DNA of 64,000 bases from Phosphitispora fastidiosa (lineage in GTDB: Bacteria > Bacillota > Thermincolia > Thermincolales > UBA2595). Positions 27,039-36,725 of the stretch are shown piece by piece. The stretch covers positions 38,673-102,672 of the forward strand of contig NZ_JAHHUL010000017.1 of NCBI RefSeq assembly GCF_019008365.1. Reading direction: 5' to 3'. The notes under the pieces are model-generated. The model had not been told where the DNA came from, searched no databases, and saw only the letters and a program-made list of their open reading frames with translations. Position 1 is the first letter of the stretch; each line of letters opens with the position of its first letter. A program made the position numbers and the translations under genes.

Positions 27039-28991
27039 CTACTTTTTATATCCGGGAATCTTATCCAGGATATGCTGGATGCTGGGGAATTCGTCTACGC
27101 CATGAGGGAATGCCATGGCCTCAGCAAAACGCTCCTGGAAGTCAGATTCCATTGCTGTTTCAATAAACTCAACACTTGCAGCAACATCACGTGCTTCAAT
27201 CCTCTTGTTCTTGTCAAGCAGTGCAGCCTGAGCGCCGTCACCGGCAGCATTTCCAACTGCGGCAACTTTGTCGAGATCACAGTCAGGGAACAGTCCGATA
27301 ACAAGTGAGGATTCTTTGTCAATAAAGCTTCCAAAGGCGCCGGCCAGGGTTACCCGGTCGATTTTATTAATACCAAGACGCCTCATCAGCATTTTACATC
27401 CAACATAAAGGGCTGATTTGGCCAGCTGGACAGCACGGATATCACCTTGGGTTACGGTAATGTCCTTACCGATGCCGCTGTCTTCTGCAAATACCATGAT
27501 ATATTCGGGTTTGCCGCTTTCATCCTTACGGATTCTATCGGTATCAAGCTTCATGTTGAAACGTCCGGTTTTGTTGATAATACCTGCCTTGAATACTTCG
27601 GCAACCATATCGATGATACCTGAACCGCAGATACCCTTAGCATTAGATTTTTCACCACGGGCATAGAACTTATCATCACCGATAACCTTATAGGAGCACT
27701 CCTTGGTTTCCGGGTCAATACGAAGCTGTTCAATTGCTCCGGGGGCAGCTCTCATGCCAAACTTGATTTGAGCACCCTCAAGAGCAGGACCTGTAGCACA
27801 GGAAGTGGAAACGAGCTTATTCTTATTACCAAGGTCAATCTCACCATTGGTTCCGATATCAATAATCAAACGAATTTCATCATCTTGCTTGTACGGTTCT
27901 TCTGCAATAAGCACAGATACGTTATCAGGACCTACGAAACCGGCCTCAACAGGCAGTACATGAACATTTGCAGCCTTACCGATCTTAATATTCAGATCAC
28001 GGGCTTTTACATCAAAGGGTGCACTAATAGCAGGAGCAAATGGTGAACGGCCCATATACTTTGGCTCAAGGTTTAAGAGACAGTGGTGCATTGCAGTGTT
28101 GAATACCAGCGTAATCTCAGTTACATCTTCTGCCTTTAAGCCTACTTTCTCAGTCATCCGCTCAGCCAGCGTGTTAATCCCTTCAATAATTGCATCATTC
28201 AGTTTGTCACGGCCATCATCATTCATCATGGCATAGGTAATCCGGGACAGAACATCTTCACCGTAACGCACCTGTGGGTTCATCATACCGTCTTTGATCA
28301 GCATTTCACCGGTACTCATGTCACACAGGTAAGCAGCTACTGTGGTTGTCCCGACATCAATACCAATACCATACCACTTTTCAGCAAATCCAGGTCTTAC
28401 ATCAATGATTTCACTGTCATGGAGAACGGTGGCTGTTACTTCCCAGTTTCCGTCTCTCATAACATTAGGGAGTTCCCTGAGAACGAAGTAATCCATACTC
28501 AGGTTTTCCAAACCATACTGATCTTTCAATGCATCCTGAAGACGGCTCAGGTCTGCCCTGTGGTCATCCAGAGTAGCAACGGGCATTTTCACGAAATAGT
28601 TCTTAACTGCAGGATCAAGCTTGAAAACCCTTTCCTTCCCTGTATCCAGAACTACCTGGTCAGCCTTACGGCTTTCCTCAGGTACAAAGACCAGGACATC
28701 ACCCTTGATTTCGGTAGCACATGCCAAACGATAGTTATTGGCGATGTCTTCCGGCTTTAAAATTTTCTTCTCTTCTTCGGTTACAGGTGACAAGTGATCA
28801 GCCTGTGAATCAATACTGAATTTTTCAAAATAACCTGTTTCAAGCTTGATTTTACACTTTCCACACACCTTGTGAGCGCCACACGGTGCTTCAATATCAA
28901 CACCCAGTTCGTGGGAAGCAGTCAGAAGGGTTTTGCCTTCCTCAACCTTACCGCGACGACCTGAGGGCTGAAATATTATATTATACTCCAT
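27039..28991 (-). CDS. Reductive activator of corrinoid proteins, RACE (operon 2)
   Basis: A 650-residue paralogue of the protein at 13235 with intact 2Fe-2S cysteines (CGAHKVCGKC and LACAT) and ASKHA loops, ending in a few extra residues (PGYKK). Strong GGAGGT ribosome site region. It should reactivate the corrinoid proteins at 29027 and perhaps 31216 with ATP and low-potential electrons. Confidence 0.93.
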   Translation of the reverse strand: MEYNIIFQPSGRRGKVEEGKTLLTASHELGVDIEAPCGAHKVCGKCKIKLETGYFEKFSIDSQADHLSPVTEEEKKILKPEDIANNYRLACATEIKGDVLVFVPEESRKADQVVLDTGKERVFKLDPAVKNYFVKMPVATLDDHRADLSRLQDALKDQYGLENLSMDYFVLRELPNVMRDGNWEVTATVLHDSEIIDVRPGFAEKWYGIGIDVGTTTVAAYLCDMSTGEMLIKDGMMNPQVRYGEDVLSRITYAMMNDDGRDKLNDAIIEGINTLAERMTEKVGLKAEDVTEITLVFNTAMHHCLLNLEPKYMGRSPFAPAISAPFDVKARDLNIKIGKAANVHVLPVEAGFVGPDNVSVLIAEEPYKQDDEIRLIIDIGTNGEIDLGNKNKLVSTSCATGPALEGAQIKFGMRAAPGAIEQLRIDPETKECSYKVIGDDKFYARGEKSNAKGICGSGIIDMVAEVFKAGIINKTGRFNMKLDTDRIRKDESGKPEYIMVFAEDSGIGKDITVTQGDIRAVQLAKSALYVGCKMLMRRLGINKIDRVTLAGAFGSFIDKESSLVIGLFPDCDLDKVAAVGNAAGDGAQAALLDKNKRIEARDVAASVEFIETAMESDFQERFAEAMAFPHGVDEFPSIQHILDKIPGYKK

Positions 28992-29026
28992 ACGAATACT
29001 ACCTCCCTCGAAAACGTGATTTATAT

Positions 29027-29689
29027 TTACTGCTGCAGGTCTTTCAGCGCCTTAACCATGTTCAGGGCATCTTTCAGGGCATTGTTGGCATCCTTGGCAA
29101 AGCCGTCAGCGCCCCACTTGTCAGCCAGATCCTCAGATACAGGAGCTCCACCAATCATGATTTTGCAATTGGGGTTCTTTTCCTTAATCTTGGCGATAAT
29201 GTCTTTCATCCCAACCATGGTAGTTGTCATCATCGCTGAGAGAAGAACCAGTTCGGAATCGGTTTTCAGCTGCTCTTCAACAAACTTGTCCATAGGAACG
29301 TCACGACCGAGGTCATGAACATCGAAACCGGCTACGTCAAACATCATCTTAACGATGTTTTTACCGATGTCATGAACGTCGCCCTGGACAACTCCCATTA
29401 CTACAGCGCCTTTAATACCGCCTTCTTTTTGTATGATATGGGGCTTCAGGATATCGAGGCCGGCATACAGAGCATCTGCACACATCAGCATTTCAGGAAC
29501 GAAATACTCCTGCTCTTCGTACAGCCTGCCAACTTCGTTCATACCTTCCACGAGACCGTCAAATACTGCGTCATAAGCGTCGAGACCTTCGTCAACTACA
29601 GCCTGAGCCGCTTCTTTTACTGCATCCTCATCGTAATCAATAACTCCCTGCTTTAACGCTTCCCATAATTCTGCTTTCTTGTCTGCCAT
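29027..29689 (-). CDS. Methyltransferase corrinoid protein (operon 2)
   Basis: A 220-residue cobalamin carrier paralogous to that at 15212, with QGDVHDIGKN, LLSAMMTTTM and MIGGAPVS. It is the first gene of operon 2, preceded by GAGG. The leader upstream (29690-29896) is AT-rich; it contains a weak GC-rich inverted repeat followed by a T-run on the minus strand near 29740-29770, possibly an attenuator, and no gene. Confidence 0.95.
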   Translation of the reverse strand: MADKKAELWEALKQGVIDYDEDAVKEAAQAVVDEGLDAYDAVFDGLVEGMNEVGRLYEEQEYFVPEMLMCADALYAGLDILKPHIIQKEGGIKGAVVMGVVQGDVHDIGKNIVKMMFDVAGFDVHDLGRDVPMDKFVEEQLKTDSELVLLSAMMTTTMVGMKDIIAKIKEKNPNCKIMIGGAPVSEDLADKWGADGFAKDANNALKDALNMVKALKDLQQ

Positions 29690-29896
29690 TTCAAAAAACC
29701 TCCTCTAAAATGTTAAATAGTTAATGAGATATAATAAAAAAAACAATAAGGGACCCTCACGGGGCTCTATATTAAATTAATCACCTCCCCTATTGAATAT
29801 GATAATTACCGCTCTGGCTTCAGATAATGGGTGAATGTGAATACATGACCAAAGCGGTTTTTTATTGGGTCAATGGAACGGCGTGTAAGTTTATTT

Positions 29897-29946
29897 GGTG
29901 TATCCTGTTTTTACCTATACTTACTGTTATGGTAAAAATTAAGCCC
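29897..29946 (-). promoter_or_regulatory. Predicted operator/promoter of operon 2
   Basis: GGTGTAT (29897), nine bases, ACCTATACT (29913), then GGTAAAAATTAAGCCC (29931-29946). Within it TTTTTACC (29908-29915) and GGTAAAAA (29931-29938) form a perfect inverted repeat with a 15-base spacer. Sequence and spacing match the sites at 16078 and 30093. It lies about 210 bp upstream of the corrinoid gene. Confidence 0.65.
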
Positions 29947-30092
29947 GTTTTCAATTTTCTGTATATTTAATAAATTGCTATTATTAGCTTCTCCAGAATT
30001 GACCGGATTTCTTTAGGTTGATTGTCCCTGACTTCTCAGCATTATCCGCAGCTGGGAACAAAAGTAAAAGGTGTATATCGATTGGTTTATAC

Positions 30093-30142
30093 GGTGTATG
30101 AATATTGCACCTATACTGTTACGTCGGTGATAAAAATAAGCC
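30093..30142. promoter_or_regulatory. Third copy of the shared operator, upstream of the regulator
   Basis: GGTGTAT (30093), nine bases, ACCTATACT (30109), 14-base spacing, then GGTGATAAAAATAAGCC (30126-30142). A further GGTGTATA lies at 30070-30077. It could control the + strand regulator gene, operon 2, or both. The stretch 30143-30390 is AT-rich and shows no gene; it must hold the promoter of the regulator. Confidence 0.6.
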
Positions 30143-30390
30143 ATCCAGCCAGAATCACCATGTGCAATAGGCGTAATAGCATTAAAAATATATAAATTTA
30201 ATCAGGTTAAATTAATTATACTAAACCTTTTTTAATATAGCAATTGTTTTTTTTAAAAAATACGATAATTTGTCTTGTTTTGTACAATTTCCCCTGCATA
30301 ATTGCGTTCCTGCTTAATATCCCTTTTCATAACCGTACATTTGTGGTAAAATTAACTTCAACATTTATTTAATTATTAGGGTGAGTGACC

Positions 30391-31164
30391 ATGTCATTAG
30401 GTACTAAAATTAGAGATTTCCGAACCGAACGCGGGATGACACTTACTCAGCTGGCTAAGAAGCTTGATGTTTCCCCATCCTTCTTAAGCGCAGTTGAGAG
30501 AGATATCAAAAAACCGTCTCTTATTATGTTGAAAAAAATCAGTTCACACCTTAATATATCTCTATCTTACCTGATGACTGACTCCCGTGAAAACACCGTT
30601 ACCGGGGAAAAACTCAAAAACATCCGTAAGGGACGGGGCTTAAGTGTCGACGACCTGGCAGAACTCAGCGAGGTTCCGGTCGAGGATATCAGCAGCATTG
30701 AAAGCAATACTATCAAGCCGACACTGGCCCACCTCGAGAAACTCTCAGCAGCTCTCAATGTGACTATTCGTTATTTTGTTGACAGGAGTTCTAATGGGAC
30801 AAACCTAGGTGATAAGATAAAGGTCCTCAGAGAAAAACATGAAATGTCACAGGCGCAACTGGCTGGTATGGCGAGCATCTCACCAAGTCTGGTAAGCCAG
30901 ATTGAAAACAACATAACGATGCCTTCTTTGGAGACTCTTGACAAAATTGCCGAGTGTCTGGACGTAGAAACTTCATATTTTCTGGTTGACACAAATAATG
31001 CCTCACAGTATTTATCCAGCTTAAGCCCAGAGGTCATTTCACTCATAAATGACCCGAAGGTCCAGGCAATCCTTAATGCAGTAAGAGACCTGCAGCCCGG
31101 TGAGCTGAAGTTTGTATTGAATTTTCTGGAGTTCTTTAAAATTAACCGTAAAGAGTTACAATAA
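30391..31164 (+). CDS. Transcription regulator with three XRE-type HTH domains
   Basis: About 257 residues from the ATG at 30391, six bases after GGGTGA. Three consecutive Cro/C1-type helix-turn-helix domains can be read: LGTKIRDFRTERGMTLTQLA (about 2-60), GEKLKNIRKGRGLSVDDLAE (about 70-128) and GDKIKVLREKHEMSQAQLAG (about 136-195). A 45-residue tail with a hydrophobic end (LKFVLNFLEFF) follows. Most family members carry one HTH. It diverges from operon 2 and heads a cluster with a corrinoid protein, so it is the best candidate to bind the three-part motif found three times in this region. Confidence 0.85.
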   Translation: MSLGTKIRDFRTERGMTLTQLAKKLDVSPSFLSAVERDIKKPSLIMLKKISSHLNISLSYLMTDSRENTVTGEKLKNIRKGRGLSVDDLAELSEVPVEDISSIESNTIKPTLAHLEKLSAALNVTIRYFVDRSSNGTNLGDKIKVLREKHEMSQAQLAGMASISPSLVSQIENNITMPSLETLDKIAECLDVETSYFLVDTNNASQYLSSLSPEVISLINDPKVQAILNAVRDLQPGELKFVLNFLEFFKINRKELQ

Positions 31165-31215
31165 AAATATAAATTCTAAGATTTTCGAAAGTTTAATTTA
31201 TTAGGAGGGAACGGC

Positions 31216-31893
31216 GTGTTAAATTCAAAAGAAGGCCCTCTATTGTCATCTCTTAAAGAATCCGTAATCAACTTCGAAACAGACAAACTAGTTGAACTGT
31301 GCAGGGACTATTTGGAAAATGGGTTAGATGCCAACAAAGCTGTATTTGAAGGTTTGATCCCCGGGATGCTGGAAGTGGGCAGACTGTATGAGGAGCAAGT
31401 GTACTTTATTCCTGAAATGCTGATGTGTGCTGAAACTCTGTATACGGGGCTCGAAATATTCCAGCCCCATATGACCTCCCGGTTACAGAATGCAAAAGGG
31501 AACATACTCATAGGCGTAATTGAAGGAGATGTCCATGACATCGGCAAAAACCTTGTCAAAATGATGTTTGAAATATCTGGCTACAATGTAACCGACCTGG
31601 GACGTGATGTCCCTACCAGTGTTTTTGTGAATACCGCGTTAAATGAAAGTTATGATCTTATCTGTATGTCTTCAATGATGTCAACTACCATGTACGAAAT
31701 GAAGGGTATTATAAAGAAGCTGAAAGAAAAGAAACCTGCTTTGAAGGTTATGATTGGTGGTTCTCCGGTTTCAAAACTGCATGCTATCAGGTGGAGGGCT
31801 GATGGTTATGCGTCTGACGCGCAGAAAGCCCTCACTATTGTCCAGCAGCTCCTTAATACTGTCAGGTTTATCCAGGAAGAAAACCGGAAATGA
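31216..31893 (+). CDS. Third methyltransferase corrinoid protein
   Basis: A 225-residue corrinoid carrier, GTG start after AGGAGGG. B12 motif EGDVHDIGKN is intact, as is MIGGSPVS. It is clearly more diverged from the operon proteins than they are from each other. No methyltransferase gene accompanies it on this strand, so it either works with the enzymes of the two operons or acts as a methylation-state or corrinoid sensor linked to the regulator just upstream. Likely co-transcribed with the regulator (51-bp gap). Confidence 0.9.
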   Translation: MLNSKEGPLLSSLKESVINFETDKLVELCRDYLENGLDANKAVFEGLIPGMLEVGRLYEEQVYFIPEMLMCAETLYTGLEIFQPHMTSRLQNAKGNILIGVIEGDVHDIGKNLVKMMFEISGYNVTDLGRDVPTSVFVNTALNESYDLICMSSMMSTTMYEMKGIIKKLKEKKPALKVMIGGSPVSKLHAIRWRADGYASDAQKALTIVQQLLNTVRFIQEENRK

Positions 31894-32014
31894 CCTGAAA
31901 ACTCTGAATAACTGATGTTGGATGATCGGTTTGGCTGACCGGTTTATTTTGGTTATATGTGGTTACTGATTATATGTGGTTATTTGATTATTTGTGGTGG
32001 GGGGGATTTAAATT

Positions 32015-32344
32015 GTGACTAAGGTGCGTGTTAATGCCGGCGCTTGTGGTTACACCGCGATTGTAAAGGTACAAGCCCTTGACCGGAAAAAAATTCATAT
32101 AAATATTATTACTGCGTGCCGTATGCTGCAGTCCCTTAATGAAGAACTGGGGCTCATTGACTGGACTAAAGGGGTCTTTGACCGATTTTGTGATTCTGTC
32201 ATTTACAGGACTGCCCACGAGAAGCTTAAACATACAGACTGCCCTGTTCCCATGGCTATTATCAAAGCCATTCAGGTTGAACTTAAGGGAGCGGTCCCGA
32301 AAGACGTCACCATGAAGTTTGAACCCACTGAAACCGGTAATTAA
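32015..32344 (+). CDS. Small cysteine-containing protein, DUF6951-like (second copy)
   Basis: A 109-residue homologue of the protein at 5321, sharing NAGACGY, ITACRMLQSL, WTKGVFDRFCDSVIY, HTDCPVPMAIIKAIQVEL and a DVTMKF ending. GTG start after GGGGGGAT. It follows the corrinoid gene and precedes a clear terminator. Operon 2 has no copy of its own, so this one may serve it in trans. Function unknown. Confidence 0.75.
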   Translation: MTKVRVNAGACGYTAIVKVQALDRKKIHINIITACRMLQSLNEELGLIDWTKGVFDRFCDSVIYRTAHEKLKHTDCPVPMAIIKAIQVELKGAVPKDVTMKFEPTETGN

Positions 32345-32364
32345 ACTCAAAATTATTAAATAGA

Positions 32365-32405
32365 AAAGGTACAGGCCTGCAGGAATGCAGGATACTGTAC
32401 CTTTT
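32365..32405. terminator. Bidirectional intrinsic terminator
   Basis: AAAGGTACAG (32365) pairs with CTGTACCTTTT (32395), with an inner CTGCA/TGCAG stem. T-run on the + strand and the reverse on the other, so it can end both the regulator cluster and the flavoprotein gene. Confidence 0.85.
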
Positions 32406-32431
32406 TGCTGTCACGCTTCGGCTGCTTCGCC

Positions 32432-33751
32432 TTAATAGCACTTATCAAGCGCCTGTGCCACAGGGCCGTACGGCCATCCCGATGCAGGTGTATAGATTGT
32501 TTCAATCCCTGCCAGGCGCCTGGCGGTAATCTTTTCACTGATAGCGACACTAAGTCTGTCCAGCTCTGCTGCGATATTGGCTTTGGAAATCATCTGAGCT
32601 CCCAACAGGAGATTTGTTTCCACATCATAAACTAATTTAATCTTCACAGGGTGACCCCCCATGTATTTTGGAAGACTCATGCCTTCATGCCAGATGGCCT
32701 TAACCTTTTTGCCCTGAAGGGAGGCAGCAGTTTCTTCAGTATATCCGACTCCTCCTACAAATGTCTCGCCAAGGTAGATAATAAAGGCACCCACCGCTCC
32801 CAGGTATTCAGCAGCGCTGTCACCGGTAAGGTGTCTGGCAGCAACTTTACCGGTCCTGACTGCATTATCAGCCTTCATCGATAGCACTGGCTGCCCGCTG
32901 ATAACATCCCAACTCTCGGAAACATCCCCTATGGCATAAATGTCCGGGTCCGAGGTCTGCATATAGCTATTTACCTTAATGCCCCCGGTAGGTCCGATTT
33001 CCAATCCGCAGTCCCGGGCCAGTTCTGAATTGGGCCGGAAACCCGCAGAAACAACGACAAAATCAACATCATACTGGCTGTTGCTTAGATATACCCGTTT
33101 CTTTGCACCGGCATCTCCAACCTTAACAATCCGTTCTCCAAATAAAAATTGGATTCCCATTGCCTGCATCTTTTCAGAAACCATAGCGGCTATTTCCGTG
33201 TCCAGAGACCTGGCAAGTGGTCTGTCAGCAATATCAGCCACAATTACCCGTTCGTAATTCTGGCGCACCAGTACTTCTGCCATTTCTAACCCTATTGCCC
33301 CTGCGCCAATAATCATAGCTGACCTATTCCGGGGAATAATCTTTTCAAGCTCCCGCGCATAGGCCATATCTGTTCCCAGAATGTAGACCCCTTTGCCGTC
33401 CAGACCGGAAACCGGTGGCAGTACCGGTGTGGATCCCGCAGCAATGATAATTTTATCATATTCATATTTGCCGTCAGTAGTTGATATGTACTTCTCTTCC
33501 CGGTTTATTTCCGTCACAGCAGTTTTGAAATGATACCTGATATCCTTTTCCTCCATGGCCTTTTTGTCAAAACCCACGATTGTTTCAAAATCAGCTATTT
33601 GTTTCCCCAGGACATATGTCAGTTCACAAGGCCGGTAACCGGCAACATCCCTTTTGGTAAACACCTCGAAAGAGTTACCAGGCTGTCTGGCGGTAATTAC
33701 CCGCGTGGCCACTGCCACTGAGCCCCCGCCTCCAATAATACAAATTTTCAT
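32432..33751 (-). CDS. FAD/NAD-dependent pyridine nucleotide-disulfide oxidoreductase, CoA-disulfide-reductase type
   Basis: About 439 residues from the ATG at 33751 (GAGGAG upstream). The N-terminal FAD-binding GGGGSVAVA is a slight variant of the usual GGGAAG. The single redox Cys of the CoADR/Nox class lies in GYRPCELTYVLG (about residue 43). The NAD-binding motif IIGAGAIGLEMAEVL is near 155, the second FAD motif YAIGDVSE near 280, and a C-terminal dimerisation domain follows. Family members reduce CoA disulfide, polysulfide or O2 with NAD(P)H. It has its own promoter region and is not obviously part of the methyl-transfer cluster. Confidence 0.85.
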   Translation of the reverse strand: MKICIIGGGGSVAVATRVITARQPGNSFEVFTKRDVAGYRPCELTYVLGKQIADFETIVGFDKKAMEEKDIRYHFKTAVTEINREEKYISTTDGKYEYDKIIIAAGSTPVLPPVSGLDGKGVYILGTDMAYARELEKIIPRNRSAMIIGAGAIGLEMAEVLVRQNYERVIVADIADRPLARSLDTEIAAMVSEKMQAMGIQFLFGERIVKVGDAGAKKRVYLSNSQYDVDFVVVSAGFRPNSELARDCGLEIGPTGGIKVNSYMQTSDPDIYAIGDVSESWDVISGQPVLSMKADNAVRTGKVAARHLTGDSAAEYLGAVGAFIIYLGETFVGGVGYTEETAASLQGKKVKAIWHEGMSLPKYMGGHPVKIKLVYDVETNLLLGAQMISKANIAAELDRLSVAISEKITARRLAGIETIYTPASGWPYGPVAQALDKCY

Positions 33752-33999
33752 TACCAGCGCTCCTCTCATAGTAAGTTTGCCTGAAAACATTTTATATCTC
33801 TATAGGGTACATTCTATTGCATATTAAAGCATTTGTAAATAATTGTTTCATCATAACTAAAGTTTAATGAATTTTTAAACTAAAATTTAATTTAAAAATT
33901 TACGAGGGTTCTCCCCCCTGACACAGAAGTATTAAATACTCCATCCTATACCTCAGTCATTTCCCAGGAGGCTTTTTCAACTCATAAGGAGGCTGTTTC

Positions 34000-35374
34000 A
34001 TGAAAAAACAGATGTATTCCCTCTGCTCCTAATATTAATTATATTTGCCGCCCTTCTAATAAGGGTGCTTTCCGGCTTCTATGTTAAACTGGCCTGGTTT
34101 AGGGACCTGGGCTACAGTCAGCTTTTTATGACCCCATTGCTGGCAAAACTCCAGATTGGCGCAGCATCATTTATTATTTACTTCCTGATAATATTTATTA
34201 TGGGCATTATTGCTTTCAGGGCATTATTGCTTTCAGGGTATTTACTAGCGCCCAGCGTGAGGAAATTAAGCCAAAGAACAGGCTGCATCTTTATGTCTTT
34301 GGCAAATGAAATTGACGCTTCAGGTTATGCCCGGCTGATTGAAAAGATATCCCCCCCAGTTCCAAAGTTGAAGGAATTGAAATAAAGGAACCACGTATCT
34401 ATTTCGGTGAATTGACTAATGACGCCACCTACGGATATGTACTGGGCAATACTGAGGTAAAGGAATTTGACTATCCCCAGGGTCCGAAAAATTCCCCTAT
34501 GCAGTCCCGGCAGGAAACCTGAACTATATCAGGAATTCGGTTAAAGCAGTGGTAGACCCTTATGATGGAACAGTGGACTTTTGTGCCATAGATGAGAAAG
34601 ACCCCGTCCTTAAAGCCCTGTCCGGAATCTTTCCAAATGTATTTAAGGACCAAAACCTAATGCCGGCCAATCTCAGGGAACACATTAGATATCCTGAAGA
34701 TTATTTTAATATCCAGGCCAATATAATGCTAAATTTTCACGTAAATAACCCATCTGTCTTTTACAGTCGTGAGGATATTTGGAAAATCGCTAAAAAAGTG
34801 GATGAAGGGGGTATCAGTAGTATTGAGCCTTATTATTCAGTTATGAAGCTCCCTGACGAGGAAGAAGCTCAATTTACCCTGATGATCCCCTTCACCCCGG
34901 CCAGCAGAAGTGAACAGCACCGCAATAATCTGGTGGCGTGGCTGGCAGCCCGCAATGATGGCGAACACATCCCGAAAAACGTTGGGGGCCAGGGTCCATT
35001 GATGATTGACAGCCTGATTGATCAGGATACCAATATCTCCAGCAAGCTGACCCTCTGGAGCCAGGGCAGAACAGCAGGGAGCATCAATTCCACAGATGCA
35101 GGCAATAGTTTTTGCCATTGACAAAAAAATAGTCATGGTGGAAACAAAATCCCTGGACAGGGCAGTAGCGGAATTCTTCGCTCAGGAAGGGAGACAGGGG
35201 TTAACCCCCGGCAACGCCCCGAAAACCGGTAAACCTGATGACTCCGTCGCCCCGGAGGCTACCGGCGGGTCTGACGAACCACATCAGGTTACACTAAAAG
35301 AATCTGTCCTGCAACAGATAGAGCAGCTTAAAAAACAACTTGAAGCTCTGGAACAAGATGTGAAGTCTTTGTAA
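34000..35374 (+). pseudogene. Decayed UPF0182 (COG1615) membrane protein gene
   Basis: AAGGAGG precedes an ATG at 34000, but the frame breaks after ten codons. Family-typical segments follow in different frames: LLLILIIFAALLIRVLSGFY and KLAWFRDLGYSQLF near 34040-34110, [12 protein letters not shown] near 34390, NYIRNSVKAVVDPYDGTVDF near 34520-34580, then RYPEDYFNIQA, LMIPFTPASR and NLVAWLAARNDGEH up to about 34960, and a C-terminal piece to 35374. Intact members have about 900 residues; here several hundred residues between EFDYP and NYIRNS, and others further on, are deleted. Confidence 0.85.
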
Positions 35375-35433
35375 CACCCTGAGTTTGACAACCCCCGGAT
35401 TACTTTGAGTTGTAAAAAAATCGTAACACAAAC

Positions 35434-35493
35434 AGGGGTAGATTATTCCTCGGACGGACGACAGACTCCGCCCTCCGGAACACATCTACCCCT
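35434..35493. terminator. Bidirectional stem-loop terminator
   Basis: AGGGGTAGAT (35434) pairs with ATCTACCCCT (35484), with an inner TTCCTCGGACGG/CCGCCCTCCGGAA-type stem, followed by TTTTATTA on the + strand. It lies between the UPF0182 relic and the RES-domain gene. Confidence 0.7.
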
Positions 35494-35627
35494 TTTATTA
35501 TTGTGGTTACGCTTTTTGTCTATTTGCCTGACTTACTCCCCAACAATTATCCGAGAGGGATTATTGATGAAAAAACGATTTATTGTTCCAAACATTGAAT
35601 AAGAGAGTTTATTCATAGAAAAAATGT

Positions 35628-36725
35628 TCACTTAAAAACCTCTTTACGGTAAATCAAATCTTTTATCATATAATTCTCTACATCAATGCACCTAAATAAA
35701 TCCGGATAAAATATAGCTAAATTAAAACCATCTGGTTTCATAGTACTATTGTACTCTAATCCGGCATATTCAGCTCGCCCTTTATGCTTAATACTTTTAA
35801 TAAAATCGCTTATATATTGGGTAGGAACATAATCCAAAGGACTATCGCTTCTGCGTAAGGCCTTCCCCATCTCAGCATTGATTTTATTCAAATGCTCCTT
35901 ATTTATAGCATGTTCTAAATAATCAAGATTTTCTGTAAATGGACTAATTTTATTAATTAGTTTTAAATCTACTACAATAATATCCTCCTGCAATTGAAAT
36001 TTACCAACAGTTATAAAATCAAATGCCCCGGCGCGTACTTCATGAATAGTTGTATCAATGTCACTAGCTAAGTATAAACACCTAATGCCTGGTGCGTTTG
36101 CCCGCCCACCTGATACCTTCTCATATAGTGGGGCACCCATTTCATCAGCGCGAAGTCCCCTGGATGAGGAAGAAATTCTGCCTCGATAGAAAATAGTTCC
36201 TTTCTTATATGATTTGCGTATAAAAGAGCAAAAACGCTCCAAAATTTCTAAGTTAATATGTTTGGTATGAAATCTATTTTCTTTTTTTAAAGCATTAACA
36301 AATCCTTCCCAACTATTAGTTTTAAGAAGCGAGTGTTCATTCAAAAATTCCCGATTGTAAAGTTCAGCTATTCCAACGGGACTATCAAACAGTTCGGGAA
36401 TTTCTTGATATTTATCACTGCAAATGCAAGTTATAATTTTGTAAACATTAATCGCATCTAACTTATTAAAAATACTCCAGTTAGTGAGCAATTCATCTTT
36501 TAATAATCTTATTTCTGCTTTCGGGAATTCCGCTGGGAGTGATTGAACTGGTGTATAAATACTAATAAACTCATCAAAATATCCTACTAGCTTAGCATGT
36601 TCATCAGTATCATAAATATAAACGTTAGAGCCATGGCATATTTGGCAGTCCCCTTTTTTCCCAAGACCTTCAATAATCGGTTTGAGTTCGGAATCACAAA
36701 AACAATTATTGCAGCATATCATCAC
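35628..36725 (-). CDS. RES-domain protein, putative NAD-degrading effector
   Basis: A 365-residue protein. The N-terminus has paired cysteines (CCNNCFC and CQICHG) that suggest a zinc ribbon, then a helical region (about 50-165) resembling the HEPN/RES N-terminal module. The C-terminal RES domain shows the namesake residues in order: Arg in YRGRI (about 182), Glu in TTIHEVRAGAF (about 230) and Ser in GLEYNSTMKPDGFNLA (about 330). RES toxins destroy NAD+. The usual partner is an Xre-type antitoxin; none is present here. The gene is last in an AT-rich three-gene operon and overlaps the gene before it by four bases. Confidence 0.8.
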   Translation of the reverse strand: MMICCNNCFCDSELKPIIEGLGKKGDCQICHGSNVYIYDTDEHAKLVGYFDEFISIYTPVQSLPAEFPKAEIRLLKDELLTNWSIFNKLDAINVYKIITCICSDKYQEIPELFDSPVGIAELYNREFLNEHSLLKTNSWEGFVNALKKENRFHTKHINLEILERFCSFIRKSYKKGTIFYRGRISSSSRGLRADEMGAPLYEKVSGGRANAPGIRCLYLASDIDTTIHEVRAGAFDFITVGKFQLQEDIIVVDLKLINKISPFTENLDYLEHAINKEHLNKINAEMGKALRRSDSPLDYVPTQYISDFIKSIKHKGRAEYAGLEYNSTMKPDGFNLAIFYPDLFRCIDVENYMIKDLIYRKEVFK

